Assembly: GCA_964344565.1 (NCBI GenBank)
Contig: CAYFNT010000002.1
Coordinates: forward strand, 186,001 to 250,000
Reading direction: 5' to 3'
Source: JACNKJ01 sp964344565
Lineage (GTDB): Bacteria > Krumholzibacteriota > Krumholzibacteriia > JACNKJ01
DNA: 64,000 bases
This document shows, piece after piece, positions 1-9,118 of this stretch. The notes below the pieces were generated by a model. It searched no databases. It saw nothing but the letters and a program-made list of their open reading frames with translations, and was not told where the DNA came from. Every line of letters starts with the position of its first letter. Position 1 is the first letter of the stretch. Made by a program: the position numbers and the translations under genes.

Positions 1-3000
1 GAGCTAAGCTGCAGCAACATCTTCGGCAACTACGGCGGTGACTGGGTCGAGTGCATCGCGGACCAGCTTGGCCAAAACGGCAACATCAGCCGGGACCCGC
101 GCTTCTGCGATCCGGGATCGGAGGATCTCCGCCTTGCCGCGAATTCGCCCTGCATGCCCGACGGTTTCGATTGCTCCGAGCCAATGGGAGCCTGGGGGCA
201 GGGTTGCGGGAACATCCATCGTGTCTTCAGCGTGCCCGGGGCCGTTTCGACCATCCAGGACGCCCTGGATATGGCCCTGCCGCACGACACGGTGATGGTG
301 GCCTGTGGGGCTCACTACGAATACGACATTGTCCTGAAAGAGCAGGTGTCCATCGTCGGTGAATCGCCGGGCGAGGGCTGCGCGGTCATCGACGCACAGG
401 GCATGGGGCGGATCTTCTTCGGCGAGAGCCTGTACCTAGGGACGCTCCTTCGAGATCTCACGCTTCGAAACGGCGATGCGGGTGGATCGGTCAGCCAGCC
501 GGACAAAGGCGGAGCGGTCTATCTGAGCGACGACTCTACACTACGTGTGGAGCGTTGCTCTTTTGAAAACAACGTCGCCAGCGAGGGCGGGGCGGTCCAT
601 ATGGAGTTCGACAGCGAACTCTATTGCGAGCACAGCCGTTTCAGCGGAAACAGCTCGGGAGTTTACTCCTTCAACATGGGCGATTGCTCATTCGATTTCT
701 GCGAGTTCGTAGGTCACTCGGGACTTCCGTTGAAAATTGAGATGCAGAGTACGCTGGCCTGCGGGACGAGCGAGTTCCGGGAAAACGAAGCGGGCGTGAT
801 AAGACTCATCTCTTCGAGCGCAGTGATCGAGGATTGCCGATTCATGGAGAACATCGGGGTTGGTGTCTATGGAGCGGAGGATGCTGGCGCTGCCATTGAT
901 GGCTGTGAGTTCGCCTATCACTCCGGCGGCGCTCCAGTCATGGTCGACGGGGCGGGGTTCAACATCTCTAATAGCCTCTTCCACCACAACATGGGCGCCA
1001 TCGGCGGAGTCGCGAGCTACGCCAATCATCCGCCAGTCGTCATTTCGAACTGCAGTTTCTGGGGCAACGAGGGCACCTTGGCCGGAGGAGTGTACGAAGA
1101 GTTCACCCTTGTTGATCCCCTGATGATTCAGAACTGCGTCATCGCGAACACGCTTTCGGGTCCAGCTATTAGCCTGAGCGTCAGTGATCCCGGCGAAGTC
1201 GAACTCATCTGCTCGAATCTCTACGGAAACGCCGGAGGTGACTGGACCGATGACATCGCTGACCAGTTCGGCGTCGACGGCAACATCTCCCTGCCGCCGC
1301 GCTTCTGCGATCCGGATGCGGACGACTTCCATCTCGCCGCCAACTCGCCCTGCCTTCCCGCAAACAACAGCTGCGGAGTTATCATCGGCGTCCATGACGA
1401 GGGTTGCGTTTCAAGGAGCGTCGTCATCCATGTTCCCGGCGACGCGCCGAGTATTCAGGAAGGCCTCGATTTGGTGCTACCCGGCGATACGGTCCTGGTC
1501 GCCTGCGGCACTTACTACGAGCACGATATCCAACTGGCCTCGGGAGTGGTACTGCGAAGCGAGACGGGACAAGCCGACTGTGTGACCATCGACGCCCAGG
1601 GACTCGGGCGAGTGCTCAAGGCGGAGTTTACCGAAGCGGGGACACTGGTCGAGGGCTTCACCCTTAGGCATGGCGACGCCGCGGCATCGCCTGACTGGAC
1701 GGATGCTGGCGGCGCTCTTCTGGTCGTATACAACACGCATGTCGAAGTCCTTAACTGTCATGTTGTAGACAACCAGGCCACGGAGGGCGGCGGATTCTAC
1801 GTCGACGGCGATCAGCTTCTAGTCTCCAGAACAGGTTTCGAATCGAACACCGCCCCCTACGGATCGGCCCTTTTTGCTTTCTATGCGGGAATTCTCGACC
1901 TCGAAGAATGCACCTTCACTCAGAATGAAGGACATGCGGTCATGATCATCGATGGACAAAATGTCTATATGGACCGTTGCGAGTGGATCGAGAACGAGGA
2001 TTTTGGCATGGATTGTACCGCCAACTACTTCGAACTCAACGATTCGCGCTTCATCGGAAACAATACAACCATGGCGGCCTATCTTGGGGGAATGCGCGTC
2101 GCGCAGGCGAGCGGGATCATCACGGGCTGCGAATTCACGGGGAACATGGGCAGCAATATCGGGGGCCTCTATCTGGATGACTCCCGGGTCGACGTGGAGG
2201 ATTGCGTCTTCTCAATGAATGTCGGTGGCAACTACGGTGGACTGCTCAGCGCTCCCCTGAGAACGGGTGAGATCCGCGGCAGCACCTTCTGGGGCAACTC
2301 AGGAAGTCTCGCGGGCGGCTTGGGTTGCGAAGCACTCGACGAACCCCTGGTGATCCGGAACACGCTGGTCGCCGGGAGTGTCCTCGGGCCCGCGGTCGCA
2401 TGCAGCGAGCAGTACCCCTGCACGATTGAGCTCTATTGCTGCGACCTCTACGGCAATGATGGGGGCGACTGGACGGGCTGCATCGCCGATCAACTCGGTA
2501 CGGAGGGCAACATCGGCGAAAATCCGGCACTCTGCGATGCGGCCGCCGGTGACTTCCACGTCGCTTCGGACTCGCCCTGTCTGCCGAGCAACAATGATTG
2601 CGGGGTCCAGATCGGTGTTTTCGGATACGGCTGTTTCGGCTCACAACCCCATATCGCCTCCATCGAGGATGTCATCGGCGACGATGGGCTCCAGGTCCGC
2701 CTGAATTGGGACCGCAGCGTCTACGACGAGCTGGGGTCGCCCTACACTATCACGGCCTATTCGATCTGGCGCCGCATCGACGACCCCTCGACGCCCCGCG
2801 AGAACGAGGTTCTGCCCGACCCTCATCGGGCCAGGCTCGTCTACCCCCCGGGCGACTGGGACTACCTAGTCCAAGTTCCCGCGCGTGGGGAGGATGAGTA
2901 CCATTTCGTGGCCCCCACTCTCCGAGACTGTACGGAGGGCGACCCCCTTACGACCGCCTTTTTTGTTTCCGCGATGACCCTCGATCCCCTGACTTACTTC

Positions 3001-3600
3001 GATTCGGCACCCGACAGCGCCTGCTCCACGGACGACCTACCTCCTGATGTTCCTCTGGAAATCTGTGTCTTTCACAAGGCCTCGGGCAATCAACTCGATT
3101 GGCAGGCGAGCCAGAGCGCCGACTTCGACCACTATCGAGTTTATAGAAACGGCTACCTGGTCGAGGAACCCATTGAGAACCACTGGGAAGATCCGGACAT
3201 CAGTGACTGGTGGTCAGCAAACTACGGTGTCTCGGCCGTGGATGAGGTAGGTAACGAGAGCGAGACGGGCTGCGAGGACCCCGGCTGCGCCACGCCGGCC
3301 GAGGAGGTGCCGCTACCCGAGCGTCTCGCCCTGCTGCCGAACCTTCCCAATCCATTCAACCCTAGTACGCTCATCCGCTACGCCTTGCCCGAGGCCGCAC
3401 GGATCGATCTCGTGATTTTCGATCTCTCGGGAAGGAGGGTCGCCACACTCCTGGAAGGTGCGGAATACGGGCCCGGTATTCATGAGCATTCATGGGATGG
3501 CACTGACGGGCTAGGGCGCACACAGTCATCGGGGGTTTACTTCTGCAGGATCTCTGCAAAGGGGGAATTCGCCACTCGCAAGCTCTGCCTGATCAAATAG
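1..3600 (+). CDS. giant secreted parallel beta-helix protein with FlgD-like C-terminal domain (5' partial)
   Basis: The frame is open from base 1 with no start, so the N-terminus lies outside the window; 1199 codons are present. The visible protein contains three copies of a module starting EL.C..(L/I)(Y/F)GN.GGDW and containing GNI, a C-D pair, a SPC motif and a final GC, at window codons 1, 401 and 810, a period of about 400 residues. Each full period opens with a P(G)..SIQ-(D/E)..L-type segment and IDAQG.GR, followed by short right-handed beta-helix coils rich in C.F..N, typical of pectate-lyase-like or polymorphic outer-membrane repeats. A fibronectin-like region follows, then a terminal domain with PNPFNPST, DLSGR.V and a last LIK, the FlgD/T9SS-like sorting fold. 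The likely role is a cell-surface adhesin or shell protein; no catalytic site was identified. Its stop overlaps the convergent glycosyltransferase stop by 8 bases. Confidence 0.85.
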   Translation, partial: ELSCSNIFGNYGGDWVECIADQLGQNGNISRDPRFCDPGSEDLRLAANSPCMPDGFDCSEPMGAWGQGCGNIHRVFSVPGAVSTIQDALDMALPHDTVMVACGAHYEYDIVLKEQVSIVGESPGEGCAVIDAQGMGRIFFGESLYLGTLLRDLTLRNGDAGGSVSQPDKGGAVYLSDDSTLRVERCSFENNVASEGGAVHMEFDSELYCEHSRFSGNSSGVYSFNMGDCSFDFCEFVGHSGLPLKIEMQSTLACGTSEFRENEAGVIRLISSSAVIEDCRFMENIGVGVYGAEDAGAAIDGCEFAYHSGGAPVMVDGAGFNISNSLFHHNMGAIGGVASYANHPPVVISNCSFWGNEGTLAGGVYEEFTLVDPLMIQNCVIANTLSGPAISLSVSDPGEVELICSNLYGNAGGDWTDDIADQFGVDGNISLPPRFCDPDADDFHLAANSPCLPANNSCGVIIGVHDEGCVSRSVVIHVPGDAPSIQEGLDLVLPGDTVLVACGTYYEHDIQLASGVVLRSETGQADCVTIDAQGLGRVLKAEFTEAGTLVEGFTLRHGDAAASPDWTDAGGALLVVYNTHVEVLNCHVVDNQATEGGGFYVDGDQLLVSRTGFESNTAPYGSALFAFYAGILDLEECTFTQNEGHAVMIIDGQNVYMDRCEWIENEDFGMDCTANYFELNDSRFIGNNTTMAAYLGGMRVAQASGIITGCEFTGNMGSNIGGLYLDDSRVDVEDCVFSMNVGGNYGGLLSAPLRTGEIRGSTFWGNSGSLAGGLGCEALDEPLVIRNTLVAGSVLGPAVACSEQYPCTIELYCCDLYGNDGGDWTGCIADQLGTEGNIGENPALCDAAAGDFHVASDSPCLPSNNDCGVQIGVFGYGCFGSQPHIASIEDVIGDDGLQVRLNWDRSVYDELGSPYTITAYSIWRRIDDPSTPRENEVLPDPHRARLVYPPGDWDYLVQVPARGEDEYHFVAPTLRDCTEGDPLTTAFFVSAMTLDPLTYFDSAPDSACSTDDLPPDVPLEICVFHKASGNQLDWQASQSADFDHYRVYRNGYLVEEPIENHWEDPDISDWWSANYGVSAVDEVGNESETGCEDPGCATPAEEVPLPERLALLPNLPNPFNPSTLIRYALPEAARIDLVIFDLSGRRVATLLEGAEYGPGIHEHSWDGTDGLGRTQSSGVYFCRISAKGEFATRKLCLIK

Positions 3601-4654
3601 CTTCGGAGATCAGTTTCTCGAAGGCCGCTTCCACGCGGGCCATGTTCGCCGTCCAGAGGCCGCGCTCGCGGATGATCTCGAAGTTGCGGCGGCGCATGCC
3701 GTCGCGAAGCGGCGCGTCGGCGATGAGGCGCAGGACGGCCTCGGCCAGGGCTCGGGAATCGCCGGCGGAGTAGTATAATCCGTTCACGCCGTCCTCGATC
3801 CACTCGTGGTTGGCGGGGATGTCGCTGACCACCGGCACCACGCCGCAGGCCATGGCCTCGAGCAGCGAGACCGAGGTGGAGTCCGATCGCGAGGTCGAGA
3901 CGTAGACCGTGGCTGAGCGCAGCAGATTGCCGACGGCCAGGGCGCCGAGCTTTCCGTGGAATAGGAAAACGCCCGGCGCGATTTCTTCGGCGCGAGCCTC
4001 CAGGCGTTCGCGCTGGGGGCCGTCTCCGCAGAGGTCGAAACCCGCGACCTCGCCCGCGCGGATCCAGGGCGCGGCCTCGATGAGGTCATCCAATCCATAG
4101 ACCGTGTGCAGGTTGCGTGTGCTGATGATCCGCGGCGGGTTCGCGCGAAGGGCCTCGTCCGCCGGCGGGTGGAAGATCTCGGGCTCCACGCCGAAGTAAG
4201 CCTTGAGGATGCGCTCCTCCCGCACGCCGGCTTCGCGCACGATGTCCGAAAGCAATTCCGCGTCGGTCGTCACGAGCCGAGCGCGACGCAGGTTCGAACG
4301 GATCATCGCGCGATGCACTGCGTGATTGGGATAGTCGATGAGCATGTCCGAACCCAGGGTCGAGACCACATAGGGATAGCCCGAAAGCGCGGCGCAGCTG
4401 CCGTAGCCGCCGGCGTAGAGTGCGTTCACGAGGTCAGGCTTGAACTCGCGCAGGCGGCGCCGCACGTCGAACATGGACGAGAGGTAGCCGAGCGTCATGG
4501 TGGGCAGGAAGCCGCGCATGCGTTGCACCGGGAAAGCGCAGCCATCGGGATCTTCATAGGAGAAGAGAAGCACTTCGTGGCCGCGGCTCTGGAAGAAGCC
4601 CACCCAGCGCCGCACATGCCCCATACGCCCGTCCCCGAGAAAAGCAAGACGCAT
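3593..4654 (-). CDS. GT4-like glycosyltransferase
   Basis: 353 residues. The N-terminus (MRLAFLGDGRMGHVRRW) is a Rossmann start with a glycine-rich donor loop, and the C-terminal half carries SLLEAMACGVVPVVSD, the conserved acceptor-side and nucleotide-sugar-binding region of GT4/GT-B enzymes (E-x7-E type). The family transfers a sugar from a nucleotide donor to a glycan, lipid or protein at the cytoplasmic face of the membrane; the substrate cannot be read from sequence. The ATG shares one base with the TGA of the upstream radical SAM gene (TGATG), so the two are probably translationally coupled. A longer reading frame extends through the upstream gene but is out of frame with that protein and is an artefact. 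Confidence 0.85.
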   Translation of the reverse strand: MRLAFLGDGRMGHVRRWVGFFQSRGHEVLLFSYEDPDGCAFPVQRMRGFLPTMTLGYLSSMFDVRRRLREFKPDLVNALYAGGYGSCAALSGYPYVVSTLGSDMLIDYPNHAVHRAMIRSNLRRARLVTTDAELLSDIVREAGVREERILKAYFGVEPEIFHPPADEALRANPPRIISTRNLHTVYGLDDLIEAAPWIRAGEVAGFDLCGDGPQRERLEARAEEIAPGVFLFHGKLGALAVGNLLRSATVYVSTSRSDSTSVSLLEAMACGVVPVVSDIPANHEWIEDGVNGLYYSAGDSRALAEAVLRLIADAPLRDGMRRRNFEIIRERGLWTANMARVEAAFEKLISEAI

Positions 4655-6105
4655 CAAGGGCTCCGCTTGCTCGCGCTGTCCGATCCGCGGCCGAAGGCTC
4701 CGGCCGCGAGGCTCTTCAACCGGCGCAGCGCGGCACGCCCGCGCAGCTTCCGAAGGTTCGCCTTGATCACTTCCGGATCGCGAAGCTTCTGGAAGAGATG
4801 GCGCTTCCGCATGAGGTGCAATTCGCGCCAGGTCATTTGAGGTTGAATGAGCACAGGCACGCTCGGCGGCGTTGAGAACTGCAGGTTCTCCTCGTGATGG
4901 TATGGCTTGGACCAGTTGAAGCCCTCGGGCATGAGGCCCTGATCCCAGGCGAAACGCTCCACCTCCGTGCCCGGATAGATGTGGATGCCCACGCCTCCGC
5001 CGATGCGCGAGATGTACTTCTTGTTCTTGCGGATGAAACGGAGGGTCTCCATGGCCTGATCCACGGTCTCCTCGATGTGCCCGATGGTGAAGAAGACCTT
5101 GGTCTTGAAGCCCAGGTCGTGGCTGAGCTTCAGAATGTTCTCCACCTGTTCCGGCGTGATCTTCTTCTTCATGCGCTTGAGCATTTCCGGGTGGATGGAC
5201 TCCACGCCGAAGTCCAGATAGTAGCATCCCGCCTTGCGCATGGCGCGCAGCATTTCCTCGTCCACCGTGTCCACGCGGATCTCGCACTCCCAGGGCGTCA
5301 CCGCGCCGCGCCGCTCGATTTCTTCGCAGAGGCCCATGGTGAAGCTCTTGCGCACCGTGACCAGGGCGTCCATGAAACGGATGCCCTCGGCGCCGTACTC
5401 GTCGCGGAGCTGGATCATCTCGTCGACCACGTGCTCGGGCGTGCGGAAGGTCACGCGGTGATCCCAGATGGCGCCGGCCGAACAGAAGCTGCACTGATAG
5501 GGACAGCCGCGGCTGGCCATCACGTGGAAGGCGCGGCCTCCCACGAATTCGTTCTCGAGCTCGTAGAGATCGTTGGGGAGAAGATCCCTCGACGGAAAGC
5601 CGAGACTGTCCAGGTCCTTGACCCTCGCGATGTTCTCGTTGTGGACCGCCTCGCCGTTTCTGCGCCAGCTCAGGCTGCCGATATCGGCGAAGTCGCGCTC
5701 GCCCTCCAGGTGGCGCGTGCAGATCTCGGTGAAGGGGGTCTCGCCTTCGCCCCGGACCACGGCGTCGAGTTCGAGCAGGTGCTCCATGGTGTCGACGGCC
5801 GCGCAGGTCACGTGAGGACCGCCGAGCACCGTGAGGATCTTCGGGTCGAGCTCGCGTGCGCGCTTGACGTATTCGAAGGCGCGGAAGCGGGCGGCGGTGG
5901 TGGCGCTGACGCCGATCACCGAGGGCTTTTCGGCGGCGAAAACCACGTCGAAGGATTCGTCCTGCACTTGCGGATCCAGGATACGAACGCTTGCGCCCTT
6001 CTCGCGAAGCGAGGTCGCGAGCCAGGCCAACCCCAGAGGAGGCATGGAGCCCACGAATCCCTTGGTGTAGCTGTCTTCGGCATGGACCAATAGGACATCG
6101 GACAT
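4654..6105 (-). CDS. B12-binding-domain radical SAM protein (class B-like)
   Basis: 483 residues. The N-terminal 140 residues resemble a cobalamin-binding Rossmann domain (PPLGLAWLATSLREKG, VIGVSATTA, VLGGPHVT), as in BchE-type enzymes. The radical SAM cluster motif CPYQCSFC lies at residues 201-208, followed by TIM-barrel segments such as GIRFMDALVTV and YYLDFGVES. These enzymes reductively cleave SAM on a 4Fe-4S cluster and perform methylations or ring chemistry; the substrate is unknown. Coupling to a glycosyltransferase (TGATG overlap) suggests modification of a surface lipid or glycan. The start is supported by a promoter, TTTACT-17-TAGGCT, that ends 6 nt before the ATG, with no ribosome-binding site, consistent with a leaderless mRNA. 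Confidence 0.9.
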   Translation of the reverse strand: MSDVLLVHAEDSYTKGFVGSMPPLGLAWLATSLREKGASVRILDPQVQDESFDVVFAAEKPSVIGVSATTAARFRAFEYVKRARELDPKILTVLGGPHVTCAAVDTMEHLLELDAVVRGEGETPFTEICTRHLEGERDFADIGSLSWRRNGEAVHNENIARVKDLDSLGFPSRDLLPNDLYELENEFVGGRAFHVMASRGCPYQCSFCSAGAIWDHRVTFRTPEHVVDEMIQLRDEYGAEGIRFMDALVTVRKSFTMGLCEEIERRGAVTPWECEIRVDTVDEEMLRAMRKAGCYYLDFGVESIHPEMLKRMKKKITPEQVENILKLSHDLGFKTKVFFTIGHIEETVDQAMETLRFIRKNKKYISRIGGGVGIHIYPGTEVERFAWDQGLMPEGFNWSKPYHHEENLQFSTPPSVPVLIQPQMTWRELHLMRKRHLFQKLRDPEVIKANLRKLRGRAALRRLKSLAAGAFGRGSDSASKRSP

Positions 6106-6111
6106 GCAATA

Positions 6112-6140
6112 AGCCTATACCTACTCGTTCTAGAAGTAAA
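6112..6140 (-). promoter_or_regulatory. leaderless promoter of the radical SAM gene
   Basis: On the minus strand TTTACT (6135-6140) and TAGGCT (6112-6117) are separated by 17 nt, and only 6 nt (6106-6111) separate the -10 from the ATG at 6105. This is the arrangement expected when transcription starts at or within a base or two of the start codon. Confidence 0.65.
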
Positions 6141-6166
6141 GGCGGTCGGCATCCACGATTTTTGAG

Positions 6167-6562
6167 TTAAGCGCCCTCCACGCCGGCCTTGCGCAGCATG
6201 TAGCCGGCGGCGGCGAAATTGACCGGCACGATCAGCATGCCGAGGGCAATCGAGTTCCCTGGATCCGTCCAATAGCCCTGCGTGAAGTAGTGAAGGGGCA
6301 AGAAGATAGCCTGCGGGATGAGACAGGACAGAATCCAGAATCCCAGAGCTTCCCAGTTTCCTTGAGCGAGGGTCAGACCGCGCGAGACCGCGAACTTCAG
6401 CCAGAGCCAGAACCCTGAAAACGCGATGAGTACCGCGAAAAGGCTTTGAACATGACGCTGAGGTCCACCCAGGAGTCGCCAGAGGAAAAAGGCGAGCATC
6501 ACGCCGAGCAGATTCAGAATGCCGAGCACCAAGGCGTGCAGAATCATATCCCGTTTTCTCAT
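6167..6562 (-). CDS. small four-helix membrane protein
   Basis: 131 residues with four predicted hydrophobic segments (starting around residues 8, 40, 72 and 103) separated by short polar loops, and a basic N-terminus MRKRDM. There is no recognisable catalytic motif and I do not recognise the family. It sits upstream of the radical SAM gene on the same strand but 61 bases away, beyond that gene's own promoter, so it need not be in its operon. The only upstream signal is TAGACT at 6569-6574, 6 nt before the ATG. Confidence 0.65.
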   Translation of the reverse strand: MRKRDMILHALVLGILNLLGVMLAFFLWRLLGGPQRHVQSLFAVLIAFSGFWLWLKFAVSRGLTLAQGNWEALGFWILSCLIPQAIFLPLHYFTQGYWTDPGNSIALGMLIVPVNFAAAGYMLRKAGVEGA

Positions 6563-6568
6563 ATTCCA

Positions 6569-6574
6569 AGTCTA
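6569..6574 (-). promoter_or_regulatory. candidate leaderless -10 element (TAGACT)
   Basis: TAGACT on the minus strand ends 6 nt before the ATG at 6562. No convincing -35 is present at 16-18 nt, so this is weaker than the complete promoters in the window. Confidence 0.4.
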
Positions 6575-6606
6575 GCAGGGAGGGCCTCGCGACTTCGATT
6601 CTTTTC

Positions 6607-6636
6607 TTGCCCGAATTCCCGAGATCTTTGTTATCT
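6607..6636 (+). promoter_or_regulatory. promoter of the ubiX-mqnP pair
   Basis: TTGCCC (6607-6612) and TTATCT (6631-6636) are separated by 18 nt. A 22-nt leader with GGAGA (6651-6655) precedes the ATG at 6659. Confidence 0.5.
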
Positions 6637-6658
6637 TGGCCCGTTGCCAAGGAGAAAC

Positions 6659-7291
6659 ATGCCCCAGGTCCGTCGCATCATCGTCGCCATGACCGGCGCC
6701 AGCGCCACGCCCTACGCCTTTCGCCTGCTCGAAGTGCTGGCCGAGGCCAAGGTCGGCGTGGAGCTCATGGCCAGCCCCAACATGGACGAGCTCTGTCGCG
6801 TCGAGTCCGGCACCACCCTCGCCGAGGAGCTGGCGAAGATCTACGGCAGCGCCCCCGGCGAAGGGGATCGTCTCGGTCAGGCTGAAGACGGCGGCCCCCT
6901 GGTCAGGCGTCACGGGCTCGGCGATTTCGCCGCCGCGGCCGCCAGCGGATCGGGCAGCGAGGTGCCCATGGTGGTGCTGCCCTGCTCCACCGGCACCCTC
7001 GGACGCATCGCCACCGGCGTGAGCGACAATCTCATCACCCGCGCGGCGGACGTCTGCCTCAAGGAGCGTCGCAAGCTGGTGCTCGTGCCCCGCGAGACGC
7101 CCTACTCGCCCATCCACCTGGAGAACATGCTCACCCTCACCCGGGCGGGCGCGGTGATCCTGCCGGCCAGCCCCGGATTCTATTTCCGCCCCAAGGGTAT
7201 CGCGGACCTGGTGGACTTCATCGTGCAGCGGGTACTCGATCAACTGGGCGTGGAGCTGCGCATCCTCAAGGCCTGGGGCGAGGATGACTGA
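6659..7291 (+). CDS. ubiX: UbiX/Pad1-family flavin prenyltransferase
   Basis: 210 residues. The N-terminal (I/V)VAMTGASATPYAFRLLE is the FMN-binding signature of UbiX/Pad1 enzymes, and the C-terminal half has VLPCSTGTLGRIATG, LVLVPRETPYS and PASPGFYF, all conserved in this family. The enzyme attaches a dimethylallyl group to FMN to make the prenylated flavin used by UbiD-type decarboxylases. Next to a UbiA-type prenyltransferase, MqnA and an aminofutalosine-deaminase-like gene, the likely role is the decarboxylation stage of futalosine-derived menaquinone synthesis. The start chosen has GGAGA six bases upstream; an in-frame extension towards 6446 lacks the family's N-terminal pattern. It overlaps the next gene by 8 bases. 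A UbiD partner is not in this window. Confidence 0.9.
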   Translation: MPQVRRIIVAMTGASATPYAFRLLEVLAEAKVGVELMASPNMDELCRVESGTTLAEELAKIYGSAPGEGDRLGQAEDGGPLVRRHGLGDFAAAAASGSGSEVPMVVLPCSTGTLGRIATGVSDNLITRAADVCLKERRKLVLVPRETPYSPIHLENMLTLTRAGAVILPASPGFYFRPKGIADLVDFIVQRVLDQLGVELRILKAWGEDD

Positions 7292-8174
7292 GGTGGCCCG
7301 CGGACTCTGGGCGCGGCTGTCGACCATCCTCGAGATGATCAAGTTCGCCCATACCCTCTTCGCGCTGCCCTTCGCCCTGCTCGCCATGATGGTGGCCGCG
7401 CGGAACTTCGAGTACCCGGGCTTTCCCGGCTGGCGCGTGACCGCCCTCGTGCTCTTCTGCATGGTGACCGCCCGCAACGCGGCCATGGCCTACAATCGAC
7501 TGGCCGACCGCGACATCGACGCGGCCAACCCGCGCACCGCGAGCCGCGCACTGCCCGCCGGCATCCTGAAGCCCAGCTGGGTGGGCTTCTTCGTCTTCAT
7601 CAACTCGCTTCTCTTCATCACCTTCGCGGCCATGCTCAACCCCCTCGCGGGATGGCTCAGCCCCCTCGCCCTCTTCGTGGTGCTGCTCTATTCCCACACC
7701 AAGCGCTTCACGCCGGGCAGCCATTTCGTGCTGGGACTTTCCCTGGCCATCGCGCCGGTGGGGGCCTGGATCGCGGTGCACGGCAGCTTCGCCGGCGCGC
7801 CCTGGTTCCTGGCCCTGGCCGTGCTGCTCTGGGTGGCGGGCTTCGACATCATCTACAGTTGCCAGGACACGGAGTTCGACAAACAGACCGGCCTCTACTC
7901 CCTCAGCGTGACCCTCGGCGAGCACGTGGCCCTGCGCTACGCCGCGCGCCTGCACCTGCTCATGGTCCTGGCCATGGTCATTTTCGCGCTGACCCACCAC
8001 ATGGGCTGGATCTTCTACCTGGGCCTGGCCCTGGCGGCCTGGCTTCTCATCCACGAGCACAGGTTGGTGAGGGGCGGCGATCTGAGCCGCATCGACATGG
8101 CATTCTTCCGCGTGAACAGCGTGGTGGGCCTGGTCATCTTCCTGGCCGGGGCCCTCGACGTGGTCTTCGGCTGA
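7284..8174 (+). CDS. mqnP: UbiA-type polyprenyltransferase, MqnP-like
   Basis: 296 residues, polytopic. It has the first UbiA aspartate motif in AYNRLADRDIDAANPRT (NxxxDxxxD) and the second in YSCQDTEFDKQTG (DxxxD), plus about eight membrane segments. The N-terminal KFAHTLFALPFALLAMM is typical of the MenA/MqnP/UbiA set. The enzyme condenses a polyprenyl diphosphate with the aromatic menaquinone precursor in the inner membrane. Because its neighbours are UbiX-, MqnA- and MqnX-like rather than Men enzymes, I assign it to the futalosine route (MqnP) rather than to MenA or ubiquinone synthesis. Its ATG lies within the end of ubiX, so the two are probably co-translated. Confidence 0.85.
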   Translation: MTEVARGLWARLSTILEMIKFAHTLFALPFALLAMMVAARNFEYPGFPGWRVTALVLFCMVTARNAAMAYNRLADRDIDAANPRTASRALPAGILKPSWVGFFVFINSLLFITFAAMLNPLAGWLSPLALFVVLLYSHTKRFTPGSHFVLGLSLAIAPVGAWIAVHGSFAGAPWFLALAVLLWVAGFDIIYSCQDTEFDKQTGLYSLSVTLGEHVALRYAARLHLLMVLAMVIFALTHHMGWIFYLGLALAAWLLIHEHRLVRGGDLSRIDMAFFRVNSVVGLVIFLAGALDVVFG

Positions 8175-8191
8175 CGGGAACCATCAAATCG

Positions 8192-8220
8192 TTGCGCCGT
8201 TCTCAACTTTTACCTAATCT
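8192..8220 (+). promoter_or_regulatory. promoter of mqnA
   Basis: TTGCGC (8192-8197) and TAATCT (8215-8220) have a 17-nt spacer. The leader of about 27 nt carries a GAGGAAAC ribosome-binding site before the ATG at 8255. This gives mqnA-mqnX transcription of its own in addition to read-through from ubiX-mqnP. Confidence 0.55.
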
Positions 8221-8254
8221 TGACGCGGTCCCGACCCCAAACGATTGAGGAAAC

Positions 8255-9118
8255 ATGCGTCCCCTGCGTCTCGGCGTCATCTCCTTCGTCAATACCCTGC
8301 CTTTGATCCGCGGCCTGGAAGTGCAGAAGCCCGTGGGATACGAGCTGGTATACGACCGTCCCAGCGGACTGGCCGATCGGCTTCGGCACGGCGAACTGGA
8401 CTGCGCCCTGATTCCCGCGGTGGAGTTCTTCCGCGGCGTGGGCGACGCCGTGGTTCCCGATCTCTGCATCGCCAGCGCGGGTCCGGTGAGGACCATCCGC
8501 TTCATCGCTCGGCGTCCTTTGCGCGAGATCCGCAAGGTGCTGGTGGACAAGAGCAGTCGCTCATCGGTGGCCATGTTGCGCCTCTTGCTGCGGCGCACCC
8601 ACGACATCGAGCCCGACTTCCACATCTACGACGTGCGCCCGGAGGCGCCCTTCATGACGGCCGGCGGCGAGGAGGGCGACGCGGCCCTGATCATCGGCGA
8701 TCTGGCCATGGACCTGGAGCCCGGGGAAGTGGAACTCGACGTGGACCTGGGCGACTGGTGGCAGCGCAGCTTCCATCGTCCCTTCGTCTACGCGGTCTGG
8801 GCCTGGCGCGAACGGGAGGACGAGAAGATCGGCGATCGCCTCACCCGCCTTCTGCACGCCAGCTATGAGCAGGGCCTGGAGGAACTGGACATGCTCATCG
8901 AAGAGGCGGCCGTGGGTCACGGATGGAGCGAGGATCGCGTGCGTCGCTACCTCACCGAGCAGATTCGATTCGAACTGGACGCCGAATCCCTCGAGGGCCT
9001 GCGACTCTTCCATCGCCTCTGCGTGGAGGACCACCTGGCGCCCCACCGCCTCAGCGTGGAAAACGCCCTGGCCGGGCTCGATCCCCAGGCCGAAGCCCTG
9101 GCGGCTCCGGCTCCCTGA
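8255..9118 (+). CDS. mqnA: chorismate dehydratase, first step of the futalosine pathway
   Basis: 287 residues, the usual MqnA length. The start RLGVISFVNTLPLIRGLE and the segments LVYDRPSGLADRL and LDCALIPAVEFFR are diagnostic of the MqnA/MqnD periplasmic-binding-like fold; DAALIIGDLAM follows in the second lobe. MqnA removes water from chorismate to give 3-enolpyruvylbenzoate, the cytoplasmic entry to futalosine-type menaquinone synthesis. A GAGGAA ribosome-binding site sits six bases before the ATG. The stop overlaps the next start as TGATG, implying coupled translation with the deaminase-like gene, which acts two steps later in the pathway. Confidence 0.93.
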   Translation: MRPLRLGVISFVNTLPLIRGLEVQKPVGYELVYDRPSGLADRLRHGELDCALIPAVEFFRGVGDAVVPDLCIASAGPVRTIRFIARRPLREIRKVLVDKSSRSSVAMLRLLLRRTHDIEPDFHIYDVRPEAPFMTAGGEEGDAALIIGDLAMDLEPGEVELDVDLGDWWQRSFHRPFVYAVWAWREREDEKIGDRLTRLLHASYEQGLEELDMLIEEAAVGHGWSEDRVRRYLTEQIRFELDAESLEGLRLFHRLCVEDHLAPHRLSVENALAGLDPQAEALAAPAP

